Counted from the stretch's first letter, positions 26,731 through 35,771 are shown. The stretch: 64,000 bases of DNA from Chitinophaga pinensis (GCA_945901065.1 CAMDKI010000002.1:372001-436000), one strand, 5' to 3'. The notes: generated by a model not told the origin, from the sequence alone. Numbers and translations are program-made.

Positions 26731-26758
26731 GTAAAGGACCTATCAATATTTCGCTGCG

Positions 26759-26782
26759 AAAACCAGGGTTGCATGGTTTTTT
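26759..26782 (+). terminator. Rho-independent terminator
   Basis: AAAACCA (26759-26765) pairs with TGGTTTT (26774-26780), 8-nt loop, followed by further T residues, 29 nt after the lipoprotein stop. Confidence 0.65.
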
Positions 26783-26904
26783 GGGTCATTACCTTTAAAG
26801 TGTGTTAAGTAATGTACATTAACCGCTCTATTTGGCTGCGAGATATTCAAAGTTGTTACCTTTACACCTAAATTTTTCACTTAAAACCCATTGCCCAAGG
26901 CCTG

Positions 26905-28296
26905 ATGAAGAACCGCTACATTGACCTTATTGAACAAACCTTTTACTTTCCGCAAGAAGGATTTGATGTAAAAGACGGACAGCTAGATTTCAACGGCGTT
27001 CCATTAATGGATTTAGTGAAGGAATACGGCACCCCGCTTAGGATTAGCTACCTGCCCAAGATAAGTTCGCAAATACAAAAGGCCAAGCGCATATTCAACG
27101 AAGCCATAAAGGAAAACAACTACGATGGGCAGTATTTCTACTCCTATTGCACCAAGGCATCGCACTTTTCGTTTGTAGTTGAGGAGGCTTTGAAAAACGA
27201 CATTCACTTAGAAACCTCATCGGCATTTGATATAAACCTGGTAGAAAACCTAGTAGCCAAAGGCAAAGTAAATACTAGCCAGTTTATCATTTGCAACGGT
27301 TTTAAAACCGATCAGTACAAAGCAAACATTTTGCGTCTGCATCAAAACGGCTTTAACAATATCATTCCCGTTTTGGACAACAAACCGGAGATAAACTACT
27401 ACCAGCAGCACTTGGATGGCCAAATGAAAATTGGCATCCGAATAGCAGCCGATGAAGAGCCTAAATATGAGTTCTATACCTCGCGCCTTGGTATACGGTA
27501 TAGCGATATAATTGAGTTCTATAAACAGAACATAGAGAATAACCCGAAGTTCGAGCTTAAGATGCTCCACTTCTTTATTAACACCGGCATAAAAGATACC
27601 ACCTACTACTGGAGCGAGTTGAATAAGGCCATTAAAGTATATATCGCCTTAAAGAAAATTTGCTCTAACCTTGAATACATCAATATTGGCGGCGGTTTGC
27701 CTATTCGCCACGGGCTGCACTCTGACTACGACTATGAGTATATGCTGCGCGAGGTAGTAAAGGCCATTAAAACACAATGCGATAGCAGCGAGGTGCAAGT
27801 ACCTCACATATTTACTGAGTTTGGCTCGTTTACCGTTGGCGAAAGTGGCGCAACCATTTTTAGCGTGCTCAACGAAAAACGTCAGAATGACATTGAAGAT
27901 TGGTATATGATTGACGGTAGCCTTATGACTACCTTGCCCGATATTTGGGGTATGAGCCAACGCTTTATTTTGTTACCACTAAACAAATGGGAGCAGGACT
28001 ACCAAAAGGTGAATATTGGCGGCCTTAGCTGCGACATTGGCGATTACTATAACAGCGAAACCCACCAACACCAAGTATTTTTGCCAGAGCTCGACGAAAA
28101 AGAACCCTTATACATTGGTTTCTTTCACACGGGCGCTTACCAAGAAAGTATAAGTGGTTATGGTGGTACCAAGCACTGCTTGATACCCGCACCAAAAGTA
28201 TTGCTGATTAACAGAGACGAACATGGCAACTTAACCAAAGAAGTTTTCTCGCAAGAGCAAAACCCCGAGGCAATGCTGAAGATACTAGGATACTGA
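26905..28296 (+). CDS. speA: Arginine decarboxylase, Bacteroidota short type
   Basis: 463 residues, shorter than the roughly 650-residue E. coli SpeA but the usual size in Bacteroidota. It is a fold-III PLP enzyme. The cofactor lysine is in YCTKASHFS, followed by HLETSSAFDINLVENL, the glycine-rich phosphate-binding loop NIGGGLP, and the C-terminal GFFHTGAYQESISGYGG segment. It should convert arginine to agmatine, the first step of polyamine synthesis. Assignment to arginine rather than another basic amino acid rests on family resemblance. It has its own terminator 50 nt downstream. Confidence 0.85.
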   Translation: MKNRYIDLIEQTFYFPQEGFDVKDGQLDFNGVPLMDLVKEYGTPLRISYLPKISSQIQKAKRIFNEAIKENNYDGQYFYSYCTKASHFSFVVEEALKNDIHLETSSAFDINLVENLVAKGKVNTSQFIICNGFKTDQYKANILRLHQNGFNNIIPVLDNKPEINYYQQHLDGQMKIGIRIAADEEPKYEFYTSRLGIRYSDIIEFYKQNIENNPKFELKMLHFFINTGIKDTTYYWSELNKAIKVYIALKKICSNLEYINIGGGLPIRHGLHSDYDYEYMLREVVKAIKTQCDSSEVQVPHIFTEFGSFTVGESGATIFSVLNEKRQNDIEDWYMIDGSLMTTLPDIWGMSQRFILLPLNKWEQDYQKVNIGGLSCDIGDYYNSETHQHQVFLPELDEKEPLYIGFFHTGAYQESISGYGGTKHCLIPAPKVLLINRDEHGNLTKEVFSQEQNPEAMLKILGY

Positions 28297-28345
28297 TTAG
28301 CGCATTTGATTAATGCAGCTAGGCATATTCAAAAACAACCTCTAA

Positions 28346-28379
28346 AAGCCATAGCTACCCAGTAGTTATGGCTTTTTTG
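28346..28379 (+). terminator. Rho-independent terminator of speA
   Basis: Twelve-pair stem AAGCCATAGCTA (28346-28357)/TAGTTATGGCTT (28363-28374), one G-T pair, 5-nt loop and a T tail. Confidence 0.9.
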
Positions 28380-28428
28380 TGTGCTATTTCTCTTAGAGGT
28401 AATAGCCTATGCAACAAGTATTAAAATT

Positions 28429-28463
28429 CTTGTGTCTAGCGGTTTAGGTCTTGTGTCTAAATA
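28429..28463 (+). repeat. Heptamer array CTTGTGT (inverse of ACACAAG)
   Basis: Units CTTGTGT, CTAGCGG, TTTAGGT, CTTGTGT, CTAAATA in period 7, ending just before the -7 box of the TPR lipoprotein gene. Confidence 0.65.
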
Positions 28464-28466
28464 CCC

Positions 28467-28474
28467 TAACTTTG
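28467..28474 (+). promoter_or_regulatory. -7 box TAACTTTG, six bases from the ATG
   Basis: A perfect TAnnTTTG box separated from the ATG at 28481 by CAGTCC only. The transcript would start at or next to the ATG. Confidence 0.5.
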
Positions 28475-28480
28475 CAGTCC

Positions 28481-29518
28481 ATGTTATCATCCATAATAAA
28501 ATATAGCCTAATTATTGCCTTGCCTTGCTGCTTGCTGCTTGCGAGTTGCGAAGGCGATAAACCTGTGCCTCCTACCCCTGCCGAAACGGTACCCGAAATA
28601 GTGGAAAACCCGGCACTGGTAGCAGCAACCCTGCGTATACAGCAAAACCCCGATAGTGCCCAAGCATACATCGATAGGGCATTGATACACTATAAATTGG
28701 TGAATAACGATGCTGCTTTAGCCGACTTGGATACGGCTTTGTTGCTGGATAAAACCGTTGCTAAGATATACCTACTACAAGCCGATTTGTACTTTGCAAA
28801 ACGCGACATTATCCGAGCCATTAAATCGCTGGAGACCGGTGCAGCACTATTGCCTCAAAACAAAGAGATTTTGTTAGTACTTAGCCGCTACTATTTTTAC
28901 AACAGCGAGCGCGACAAAAGTATAAAAAGCGCCGATGCTGCCTTAAAATTAGACCCTGGTTATGCTGGTGCCTACTTCCAAAAAGCTTTAATTTTTCTTG
29001 AGATAAAAGATACCGCTAAAGCCATAAGCAACCTGCAAACCACCGTGGAGCAAGACCCAGAGTTTTTGGAAGCTTATGAAGAACTAGGATATATTTACAA
29101 ACAGAAAAAGAACCCATTAGCGATACAATATTTCCGAAATGCTGTTAAATTGTCGCCAAGAGACAATGATTTGCGCTATGCTTTAGCCCTTGCTCTGCAA
29201 GAACAAAAAAAATATAACGAGGCGCTAGAAGAATATAGGCTAATGATTAAAGAATCGCCGCAATACGAAAACGCGCATTATGGCATGGGTTGGGTTTATT
29301 TTCAAATGGACAGCTTAGACAAAGCCGATGGAAGCTTTAAAATAGCCATCAGCATAAAGCCCGATTACACCGATGCCTACTACATGCGAGGTTTGATTGC
29401 AGAAAGTATTGGCGATATCAAAAATGCAGAGTATTATTACGACCAAACTTTGCGCATTGATGCCCTGCACACCAATGCCCTGAATGGTTTTGACAGACTA
29501 AAGAAACTGAAGAAATGA
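28481..29518 (+). CDS. TPR-repeat lipoprotein
   Basis: 345 residues from the ATG at 28481; the open frame from 28451 is repeat-derived. Lipoprotein signal with Cys23 (LLASCEG). The mature part has a PT-rich linker, then about eight tetratricopeptide repeats (for example [25 protein letters not shown] is followed by regular 34-residue repeats to the end). TPR lipoproteins usually scaffold envelope complexes; the partner is unknown. Its TGA overlaps the thrS ATG (ATGA), so thrS translation is probably coupled to it, an unusual upstream partner for thrS. Confidence 0.88.
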   Translation: MLSSIIKYSLIIALPCCLLLASCEGDKPVPPTPAETVPEIVENPALVAATLRIQQNPDSAQAYIDRALIHYKLVNNDAALADLDTALLLDKTVAKIYLLQADLYFAKRDIIRAIKSLETGAALLPQNKEILLVLSRYYFYNSERDKSIKSADAALKLDPGYAGAYFQKALIFLEIKDTAKAISNLQTTVEQDPEFLEAYEELGYIYKQKKNPLAIQYFRNAVKLSPRDNDLRYALALALQEQKKYNEALEEYRLMIKESPQYENAHYGMGWVYFQMDSLDKADGSFKIAISIKPDYTDAYYMRGLIAESIGDIKNAEYYYDQTLRIDALHTNALNGFDRLKKLKK

Positions 29519-31455
29519 TAAAAGTAACCTTACCTGACGGCAGCGTTAGGGATTACGATAACGGGGCTACCGCGCTTGATGTAGCCAAAAGTATAAGCGA
29601 AGGTTTAGCCCGAAACGTGTTGGCAGCAGAAGTAAATGGCGAAGTGTGGGATGCCACCCGTGCACTGCCAGAAGCCACCAAGTTGCGCCTATTGACCTGG
29701 AACGACAAAGAAGGTAAAAACACGCTATGGCACTCTTCGGCACACTTAATGGCTGAAGCATTGGAGGCATTATACCCAGGTACTAAATTTGGTATTGGCC
29801 CGCCAATCGAAAACGGTTTCTATTACGATATCGATTTGGGTGACCGCGCCCCGCTATCAGAAACCGAGTTTAAGGAAATAGAGAACAAAATGACAGAGCT
29901 TGCCCGCCAAAAAAGTGCTTTTGTGCGCAAAGAGGTAAGCAAGGCCGATGCCGTTGAATACTTTACCGAAAAGGACGACCAGTACAAACTAGAGTTGATA
30001 CGCGACTTAGAGGACGGAAAAATTACTTTTTACACCCAAGGAAACTTCACCGACTTATGCCGCGGCCCACATATACCCGATACGGGCTTTATTAAGGCCG
30101 TAAAGCTACTTAGCGTAGCAGGAGCATACTGGCGTGGCAACGAGAAAAATAAGCAGCTTACACGCATCTATGCCATCACTTTTCCGAAGGCACAAGAGCT
30201 AAGCGACTATTTGATTTTGTTGGAGGAAGCTAAAAAGCGCGACCACCGTAAATTGGGCAAAGAGCTTGAGCTATTCGCCATCAGCCAAAAGGTGGGCTTG
30301 GGCTTGCCGTTGTGGTTGCCAAAGGGCACCGAGTTGCGCGAGCGCTTAGTCGATTTCCTTAAGGTAGTGCAAAAAAAAGGTGGCTATAGCCAAGTTATTA
30401 CCCCGCACATTGGCCACAAAGAACTTTACGTAACCAGCGGTCACTACGAGAAATACGGCAAAGATTCTTTCCAGCCCATCAAAACCCCACAAGAGGGCGA
30501 AGAGTATTTCTTGAAACCGATGAACTGCCCGCACCACTGCGAAATATACAAAACCAAGCCTCGCTCGTACCGCGACCTTCCGTTGCGTTTAGCTGAGTTT
30601 GGTACTGTTTATCGCTACGAACAGAGCGGTGAATTACACGGCCTTACCCGTGTGCGTGGCTTTACTCAGGATGATGCGCATATTTTCTGCCGTCCCGACC
30701 AGGTGAAGGAAGAATTTATTAAAGTAATTGACATTGTGCTTTATGTTTTCAAAGCCCTAGGTTTTGATAACTACACCGCCCAAGTGTCGCTTCGCGATAA
30801 AGAAGACCGCAGCAAATACATTGGTAGCGACGAAAACTGGGAGAAAGCCGAAAACGCCATTATTGAAGCTTGTGCCGAGAAAGGACTAGAAACCGTGGTA
30901 GAATATGGCGAAGCCGCTTTCTATGGCCCTAAGCTCGATTTTATGGTTCGTGATGCCATTGGCCGCCGTTGGCAACTAGGCACTATACAAGTAGATTACA
31001 ACCTTCCGGAACGATTTGAGCTAGAATATGTTGGTAGTGATAACATGAAACATCGTCCGGTGATGATTCACCGTGCGCCGTTCGGTTCACTAGAGCGTTT
31101 TGTAGCCGTGCTAATTGAGCACTGTGCTGGTAATTTCCCACTTTGGCTTACCCCAGAGCAAGGTATTGTATTGCCAATTAGTGATAAGTATAACGAGTAC
31201 GCAGAAAAAGTTTCAGATTATCTAAAAAATAGCGATATTCGCACCTCCGTTGATGTTCGTAACGAGAAGATCGGCAGGAAGATACGTGACGCTGAAGTTG
31301 GTAAAGTTCCTTATATGTTAATCATTGGGGAGCAAGAGGCAGAAAACGCAACCGTATCGGTAAGGAAGCATGGAGAAGGTGATTTAGGTGCGATGAGTGC
31401 CGAAGCATTTGCCAAGCTAGTGCAGAATGAAGTGAACAAACAATTGAACCGTTAA
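29515..31455 (+). CDS. thrS: Threonine--tRNA ligase
   Basis: 646 residues. N-terminal TGS domain ([15 protein letters not shown]), the second editing domain with [11 protein letters not shown], and the class II catalytic core with [13 protein letters not shown] (zinc-binding Cys and His), [14 protein letters not shown] and the C-terminal anticodon-binding domain. Charges tRNA-Thr and edits mischarged Ser. It starts inside the stop codon of the TPR lipoprotein and is followed 20 nt later by infC, the conserved thrS-infC-rpmI-rplT order. Confidence 0.97.
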   Translation: MIKVTLPDGSVRDYDNGATALDVAKSISEGLARNVLAAEVNGEVWDATRALPEATKLRLLTWNDKEGKNTLWHSSAHLMAEALEALYPGTKFGIGPPIENGFYYDIDLGDRAPLSETEFKEIENKMTELARQKSAFVRKEVSKADAVEYFTEKDDQYKLELIRDLEDGKITFYTQGNFTDLCRGPHIPDTGFIKAVKLLSVAGAYWRGNEKNKQLTRIYAITFPKAQELSDYLILLEEAKKRDHRKLGKELELFAISQKVGLGLPLWLPKGTELRERLVDFLKVVQKKGGYSQVITPHIGHKELYVTSGHYEKYGKDSFQPIKTPQEGEEYFLKPMNCPHHCEIYKTKPRSYRDLPLRLAEFGTVYRYEQSGELHGLTRVRGFTQDDAHIFCRPDQVKEEFIKVIDIVLYVFKALGFDNYTAQVSLRDKEDRSKYIGSDENWEKAENAIIEACAEKGLETVVEYGEAAFYGPKLDFMVRDAIGRRWQLGTIQVDYNLPERFELEYVGSDNMKHRPVMIHRAPFGSLERFVAVLIEHCAGNFPLWLTPEQGIVLPISDKYNEYAEKVSDYLKNSDIRTSVDVRNEKIGRKIRDAEVGKVPYMLIIGEQEAENATVSVRKHGEGDLGAMSAEAFAKLVQNEVNKQLNR

Positions 31456-31475
31456 ACAAAAACAACAATACTAAT

Positions 31476-32030
31476 TTGTTAAAGCCAAGAAAACCTTTTG
31501 ATCGCCGCCCACAGCAGCAAGAATCAGCACACCGCTTGAACCGCGATATCCGTGCCTTGAATGTGCGTTTGGTTGGCGAAAATGTGGAACCCGGTATTTT
31601 TGATACCCGCAAAGCCCTTAACCTAGCTGAAGAGTTAGGACTGGACTTAGTGGAAATATCGCCGAAAGCCGATCCACCAGTTTGCCGTATAGTAGACTAT
31701 AACAAGTTTCTGTACGAGAAGAAGAAGAAAGAAAAGGAAATAAAGGCTAAGGCAACTAAAACCGTGATTAAGGAAGTGCGTTTTACGCCGAATACCGATG
31801 ACCACGATTTCGAGTTCAAAACCAAGCATGCTGAAAATTTCTTGAAAGAAGGTGCCAAGGTTAAAGCCTACGTGCAGTTTAAAGGAAGGGGTATTTTGTT
31901 TCAAGAGCGCGGAGAGTTGATGTTGTTGAAATTTGCCGAGAGATTGGCAGAATTGGGAGTGCTAGAGCAAATGCCGAAGCTGGAAGGACGGAGAATGATA
32001 GCGTTTTTGGCGCCGAAGCCAAAAAAATAA
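31476..32030 (+). CDS. infC: Translation initiation factor IF-3 (TTG start)
   Basis: 184 residues. N-domain with NRDIRALNVRLVGEN, PGIFDTRKAL, the DLVEISPKADPPVCRIVDY linker, and C-domain FTPNTDDHDFEFKTKHAENFL and GRGILFQERG. IF-3 binds the 30S subunit and checks the start codon. No in-frame ATG exists before the C-terminal third, so the gene must use a non-ATG start; TTG at 31476 gives a normal length. E. coli infC uses AUU for autoregulation, and the TTG here may serve the same role. Confidence 0.95.
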   Translation: MLKPRKPFDRRPQQQESAHRLNRDIRALNVRLVGENVEPGIFDTRKALNLAEELGLDLVEISPKADPPVCRIVDYNKFLYEKKKKEKEIKAKATKTVIKEVRFTPNTDDHDFEFKTKHAENFLKEGAKVKAYVQFKGRGILFQERGELMLLKFAERLAELGVLEQMPKLEGRRMIAFLAPKPKK

Positions 32031-32053
32031 TAGACAGAAAGAATTATTATCCA

Positions 32054-32061
32054 TATCTTTG
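32054..32061 (+). promoter_or_regulatory. -7 box TATCTTTG before rpmI
   Basis: A perfect TAnnTTTG match in the 48-nt spacer between infC and rpmI; the ATG of rpmI is 17 nt further on. No clear TTG at -33. It suggests an internal promoter for the L35-L20 pair. Confidence 0.5.
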
Positions 32062-32078
32062 CCAAAATTTTTACGTCG

Positions 32079-32276
32079 ATGCCTAAAATGAAAACCAACT
32101 CGAGTGCCAAAAAACGTTTCAAGTTAACGGGCTCTGGTAAAGTAAAGCGTGCACACGCATTCACAAACCACATTCTTACCAAAAAGAGCCACAAGCGCAA
32201 GAAAGCTTTGGGTCAATTTGCCATTGTGGATCCAACTGATGAGCAACGTGTGAAGCGCATGTTGGCTATGGCTTAA
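32079..32276 (+). CDS. rpmI: 50S ribosomal protein L35
   Basis: 65 residues, the normal size. The start [24 protein letters not shown] and the SHKRKKAL segment are the family signature: lysine-rich, with the [11 protein letters not shown] opening. L35 is a small late-assembly protein of the large ribosomal subunit. It sits between infC and rplT in the standard order and may be transcribed both from the thrS/infC promoter and from the box at 32054. Confidence 0.97.
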   Translation: MPKMKTNSSAKKRFKLTGSGKVKRAHAFTNHILTKKSHKRKKALGQFAIVDPTDEQRVKRMLAMA

Positions 32277-32336
32277 GCCTAGCACAACAGCTAAATAGAG
32301 AATTGTAGATTTAAGAAAAGAGTAAAACAATAAAAA

Positions 32337-32681
32337 ATGCCTAGGTCAGTAAATCACGTTGCTTCCCGAGCTCGCCGTAAGAGGATGTTGAAGTTGGCGA
32401 AAGGTTATTTCGGTCGCCGGAAGAACGTTTGGACAGTAGCCAAGAATGCCATTGAAAAAGGTTTGGTATATGCATACCGTGACCGTAAAGCTAAGAAACG
32501 TGAGTTCCGCTCTTTGTGGATCGCTCGTATCAATGCTGCCGTTCGCACCGAAGGTTTGAGCTATAGCCAATTCATTCACAAGTTGGATGTGGCAAACCTT
32601 AACCTTAACCGCAAGGTTTTGGCCGATTTGGCCATGAACCACCCAGAGGCTTTCAAAGCCGTGGTTGCTAAGGTAAAATAA
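32337..32681 (+). CDS. rplT: 50S ribosomal protein L20
   Basis: 114 residues. The start [23 protein letters not shown], then [19 protein letters not shown] and the C-terminal IARINAAVR and [16 protein letters not shown] are diagnostic of L20. It is a primary 23S rRNA binder needed for early 50S assembly, and in several bacteria it represses its own operon. The 60-nt rpmI-rplT spacer shows no obvious L20-binding mimic by eye. A strong terminator follows. Confidence 0.97.
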   Translation: MPRSVNHVASRARRKRMLKLAKGYFGRRKNVWTVAKNAIEKGLVYAYRDRKAKKREFRSLWIARINAAVRTEGLSYSQFIHKLDVANLNLNRKVLADLAMNHPEAFKAVVAKVK

Positions 32682-32704
32682 GCTACTTATAACTATACAC
32701 CTAC

Positions 32705-32735
32705 AGGCCGCTCCCCCAAGGAGTGGCCTTTGTGT
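32705..32735 (+). terminator. Terminator of the thrS-infC-rpmI-rplT operon
   Basis: Ten-pair stem AGGCCGCTCC (32705-32714)/GGAGTGGCCT (32720-32729), one G-T pair, followed by TTGTGTCTTTG. The 260 nt after it contain nothing I can identify before the next gene. Confidence 0.8.
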
Positions 32736-32997
32736 CTTTGGGGTTGGTTGATCGGAATTGTATGCATTTGCCGCACTTGGAGTCCGAGCTTTTCAGGAGG
32801 CATATTTTTGAATAAACTCCATGGCTTCGAAAATGTTGGTTGAAAATGCGTCTAAAAATATTAAGCTTAAAACACCCAAACCCGCTCCAGCATTAACTAA
32901 AAGTACACGACAAAACCCCAAGCAAAGTAAAAGAGCAGGCACAGCGAATCAAACCCGGTGCATTTTCGTTACTTTGCCTATAGCAAGCTGAGATACC

Positions 32998-33495
32998 ATG
33001 TCAAACTCCAACCTCTTTACCCAACTGCCCTCCACAAGCCGCGTGTGGGTATACCAAAGCAATAAGGTATTTACGCCCGAGCAAGCGGCAAGCGTGCAGC
33101 GCGATATTGCGGCATTTGTAAGCGGCTGGACCGCGCACAAGCTGAAAGTGGCTGCTGGTGGAGAGTTGGTACACAACCGCTTCGTTATTCTGGCTGCCGA
33201 TGAGCGCGAGGTGGGCGTGAGTGGCTGCTCCATTGATAGCTCGGTGCATTTTATAAAAGAGCTAAGTGCAAAGTACGGTGTGGACTTCTTTGACCGGTTT
33301 AATGTAGCTTATAAAATTGGCAATGAAGTGAACTCGGCAAATAGGGAAGGGTTTGAAGCTTTGTTGGCCCAAGGCACCATTACCCCCGACACACTAGTGT
33401 ATAACAACCTAATAGAAACCCTCAGCGACCTGCATACTAAGTGGGAAGTGCCCTTCAAGGATAGCTGGCACAGCCGGTTTTTTGAGCTAGCATAA
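32998..33495 (+). CDS. Uncharacterised conserved-type protein (165 aa)
   Basis: 165 residues, soluble, no signal peptide. It begins MSNSNLFTQLPSTSRVWVYQSNKVFTPEQ and contains HNRFVILAADEREVGVSGCSIDSSVHFIKEL, with one prominent Cys in a VSGCSIDSS loop that recalls an active-site or nucleotide-contact loop. I have seen similar proteins in Bacteroidota labelled as ABC transporter ATPase, but there is no Walker A motif here, so that label is not supported. Function unknown. It lies alone, before the duplicated micro-peptide genes. Confidence 0.7.
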   Translation: MSNSNLFTQLPSTSRVWVYQSNKVFTPEQAASVQRDIAAFVSGWTAHKLKVAAGGELVHNRFVILAADEREVGVSGCSIDSSVHFIKELSAKYGVDFFDRFNVAYKIGNEVNSANREGFEALLAQGTITPDTLVYNNLIETLSDLHTKWEVPFKDSWHSRFFELA

Positions 33496-33551
33496 GCTTC
33501 AAAATTTTGGTGGTTTCAAGAAAGTTTTCAGCTTTCTTCAAAATTAAATAA

Positions 33552-33581
33552 TTGAAAATCAATCATTTGACATTTTGTTTG
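33552..33581 (+). promoter_or_regulatory. Possible promoter TTG-N19-TTTGTTTG
   Basis: TTG at 33552 and TTTGTTTG at 33574-33581 with exactly 19 nt between, one mismatch from TAnnTTTG. It would give a leader of about 65 nt for the first micro-peptide gene. The second copy lacks a comparable pair. Confidence 0.35.
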
Positions 33582-33652
33582 AAAAATCTTTCAATCCACC
33601 CGTAACCTTTTCAACTGCCCTGCGTAAAAGAAGGTAAGAAAAACACGGAGAT

Positions 33653-33781
33653 ATGAACAAGATGATGAGAATTGGAGCCGCAGTATGTGTTTTAGCATTT
33701 TTCACCAGCTTTACCATGCCACAAGAACAATCGCAAGTTCAAGTAGAAAAATCTACTACCGAAGTTGTTGCTTGCTTGTAA
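33653..33781 (+). CDS. 42-residue secreted or membrane micro-peptide, copy 1
   Basis: A 42-codon gene too short for usual ORF calling. The N-terminus MNKMMRIGAAVCVLAFFTSF is a typical signal or anchor sequence, followed by a polar part (TMPQEQSQVQVEKSTTE) and a hydrophobic, cysteine-containing end VVACL. The evidence that it is real is a second copy 388 nt downstream with only two base differences in 129, while the flanks differ more. Each copy has its own terminator. Function unknown. The C-terminal Cys could be a lipidation, disulfide or processing site. Confidence 0.7.
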   Translation: MNKMMRIGAAVCVLAFFTSFTMPQEQSQVQVEKSTTEVVACL

Positions 33782-33867
33782 GATAAACATACTTGCGCAG
33801 TATAGGTCCTAGATGGCGCATACCCATAAACAGCACTTTATTAGTAGCTTAAGCTACGTAACATATA

Positions 33868-33889
33868 GGTCCACTCCGGTGGACTTTTT
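33868..33889 (+). terminator. Terminator of micro-peptide copy 1
   Basis: GTCCAC-TCCG-GTGGAC followed by TTTTT. A separate palindrome GTAGCTTAAGCTAC lies at about 33844-33857 in the same 3' UTR. Confidence 0.9.
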
Positions 33890-34040
33890 AATTGCCCCTA
33901 ACTTAAAAGGTAAAAAATGAGACATCTGCTAATTTATGGTGCTATTTTTCAACTGATTGCAATGTTTTAAAAAAATCTTTCAACTACCTGTAACCTTTTC
34001 AAATACCCTTCGTAAAAGAAGGTAATAAAAGCACAGAGAT

Positions 34041-34169
34041 ATGAACAAGATGATGAGAATTGGAGCCGCAGTATGTGTTTTAGCATTTTTCACCAGCTTT
34101 ACCATGCCACAAGAACAATCGCAAGTTCCAGTAGAGAAATCTACTACCGAAGTTGTTGCTTGCTTGTAA
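34041..34169 (+). CDS. 42-residue secreted or membrane micro-peptide, copy 2
   Basis: Paralogue of the gene at 33653. It differs by one amino acid (Gln30 to Pro, in QSQVPVEK) and one silent change (GAA to GAG). It has the same signal-like N-terminus and VVACL end. Upstream it keeps CGTAAAAGAAGGTAA and a purine-rich stretch next to the ATG; downstream it keeps the GTAGC/GCTAC hairpin and the terminator. Retaining the protein while the flanks diverge suggests selection on the peptide, or recent gene conversion. Confidence 0.7.
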   Translation: MNKMMRIGAAVCVLAFFTSFTMPQEQSQVPVEKSTTEVVACL

Positions 34170-34257
34170 GGTAAGCATAACTGCCCCGTATAACCTATTA
34201 GGTTCATACCCATAAACAGCACTTTATTAGTAGCTAAGGCTACGTAACATACATAGG

Positions 34258-34278
34258 GTCCACTTCGGTGGACTTTTT
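34258..34278 (+). terminator. Terminator of micro-peptide copy 2
   Basis: GTCCAC-TTCG-GTGGAC then TTTTT. The loop is the stable C(UUCG)G tetraloop, against TCCG in copy 1. It may also end the convergent transporter transcript. Confidence 0.9.
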
Positions 34279-34301
34279 AATTGCCCCTAACTTCGCATTG
34301 C

Positions 34302-35771
34302 TTATAAACCAAAAACAAAATGCCCGAACAATAGCATGGTGCCAGCAATAAGCACTGCACCTGCCAAATCCAACAAGAAGCCAGCACGAGCCATTTCTTT
34401 GGCAGTTATCATTTCCGAACCGAATACAATGGTGTTTGGCGCGGTAGCCACCGGAAGCATAAAGCCCAACGATGCGGCGAATGTAGCAGGCAACATTAAA
34501 TATAATGGATTAATGCCCGACCCAATGGCGATAGCCGCCAAAATAGGCAGCACCAGCGTAACCGTAGCCACATTGCTGGCAAACTCACTCAACAAGGTTA
34601 CCAATACACAAATCAAAAATATCATTGCCCAAGCAGGTAATGCAGTGAGAAAGGAGATTTCGCCAGCCAACCAATCGGCCAAGCCCGATACACCGAACCC
34701 TTCAGCCAAGGCAAACCCGCCACCAAACAACAGTATCACACTTAGCGGCATTTTTTGCACCGTTTTCCAATCCATCAATGTGGATTTTTTGTCTTTTTTG
34801 GAAGGTATTAAAAACAAAATGCTCGACATGGCGATAGCCACCGTGCCATCCAGAAAATAGCCTTTGTTATCACCAAACAAACTGGCCCAACCAGGAAAAT
34901 CAAAACTGCCAATATTGGCTTCGGCACGGGTAAACCACAACAGTGCTGTAATGCCAAAAATCAAGCTCACCATTTTTTCCTCGTAGGTCATTTTGCCCAA
35001 TGAGGCATATTCGCTTTTAAAAATGTGCAGCGTTTCTGCTGTATTTTCCAACTTAGGTATTTTGTGCTGCCAGCGCAAAATGCCATAGCAAGCAAAAAGC
35101 ATCATGAGCGACGTTGGAACCCCATATATAAACCACTGTAAAAACGTAACCTGCGGCTGGTCGGGGAAGATTGCCTGAAACTGTGATACGAATATCATAT
35201 TGGTAGGTGTGCCTATCATGGTAGCCATACCACCAATACTGGCCGCGTAGGCAATACCCAATAAAAACGACTTCGCCACGGGCATAGCCCTGTCGCCCAG
35301 CAAATCCTTCATTTTGGCTATTACAGCAAGGGTGGTAGGCACCATCATCATAGTTGTGGCTGTGTTGCTAATCCACATGGAGATAAAGTAGGTGGCCGCC
35401 ATCATACCCAATAATACCAACTTTAAGTCGGTACCGATGATAAGAATCGTTTTGAGAGCTATACGCCTGTGTAGGTCCCATTTCTCCATTGCAAAGGCTA
35501 ATATAAACCCACCAATAAAGAGCATCAGCACATCGTTCATATACAGTGGCGCCACAGCCTTTGCACCCATAATACCTAATAACGGAAATAGAAATACCGG
35601 CAGGAAAGACGTAATCGCCAAAGGCACAGCCTCAGTAATCCACCACATCGCCATCCAAATGGTTACCAATCCCATGGCGGATACCATTGGCTCAGGCTGC
35701 GCGACCTCAAACATAGCCCAAGTGGCAATACCCAAAGCTGGACCCAATATTATTTTTAGCCACTGGTTCAT
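34302..35771 (-). CDS. DASS/SLC13-family sodium:dicarboxylate (or sulfate) symporter
   Basis: 489 residues, about 11-13 hydrophobic helices. The family hairpin motifs are present: WITEAVPLAITSFLP near the N-terminus, SNTATTMMMVP (the first SNT substrate/sodium motif), GTPTNMIFVSQF, and the second repeat LSEFASNVATVTLVLP plus ATAPNTIVFGSEMI. DASS proteins import di- and tricarboxylates such as succinate, or sulfate, with sodium. The substrate cannot be decided from sequence. It converges on the micro-peptide genes and follows a BASS-type transporter on the same strand after 60 nt. Confidence 0.92.
   Translation of the reverse strand: MNQWLKIILGPALGIATWAMFEVAQPEPMVSAMGLVTIWMAMWWITEAVPLAITSFLPVFLFPLLGIMGAKAVAPLYMNDVLMLFIGGFILAFAMEKWDLHRRIALKTILIIGTDLKLVLLGMMAATYFISMWISNTATTMMMVPTTLAVIAKMKDLLGDRAMPVAKSFLLGIAYAASIGGMATMIGTPTNMIFVSQFQAIFPDQPQVTFLQWFIYGVPTSLMMLFACYGILRWQHKIPKLENTAETLHIFKSEYASLGKMTYEEKMVSLIFGITALLWFTRAEANIGSFDFPGWASLFGDNKGYFLDGTVAIAMSSILFLIPSKKDKKSTLMDWKTVQKMPLSVILLFGGGFALAEGFGVSGLADWLAGEISFLTALPAWAMIFLICVLVTLLSEFASNVATVTLVLPILAAIAIGSGINPLYLMLPATFAASLGFMLPVATAPNTIVFGSEMITAKEMARAGFLLDLAGAVLIAGTMLLFGHFVFGL

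Larger units (their letters stand above)
33583..34290 (+). repeat. Tandem duplication, period about 388 bp
   Basis: The block from about 33583 to 33900 (leader, micro-peptide gene, 3' UTR hairpin, terminator) recurs at about 33972-34290. The coding part is almost identical (two differences); leader and 3' UTR are similar but more diverged, including CGTAAAAGAAGGTAA before both ATGs and CATAAACAGCACTTTATTAG after both genes. Confidence 0.9.

Noticed and set aside
32998-33495. ABC transporter ATPase label
   Set aside because: No Walker A, Walker B or signature motif in the 165 residues.
33552-34290. Possibility that the tandem duplication is a CRISPR or attachment-site structure
   Set aside because: Only two copies about 388 bp apart, each with a complete small gene and terminator; no spacer-repeat pattern, no integrase.
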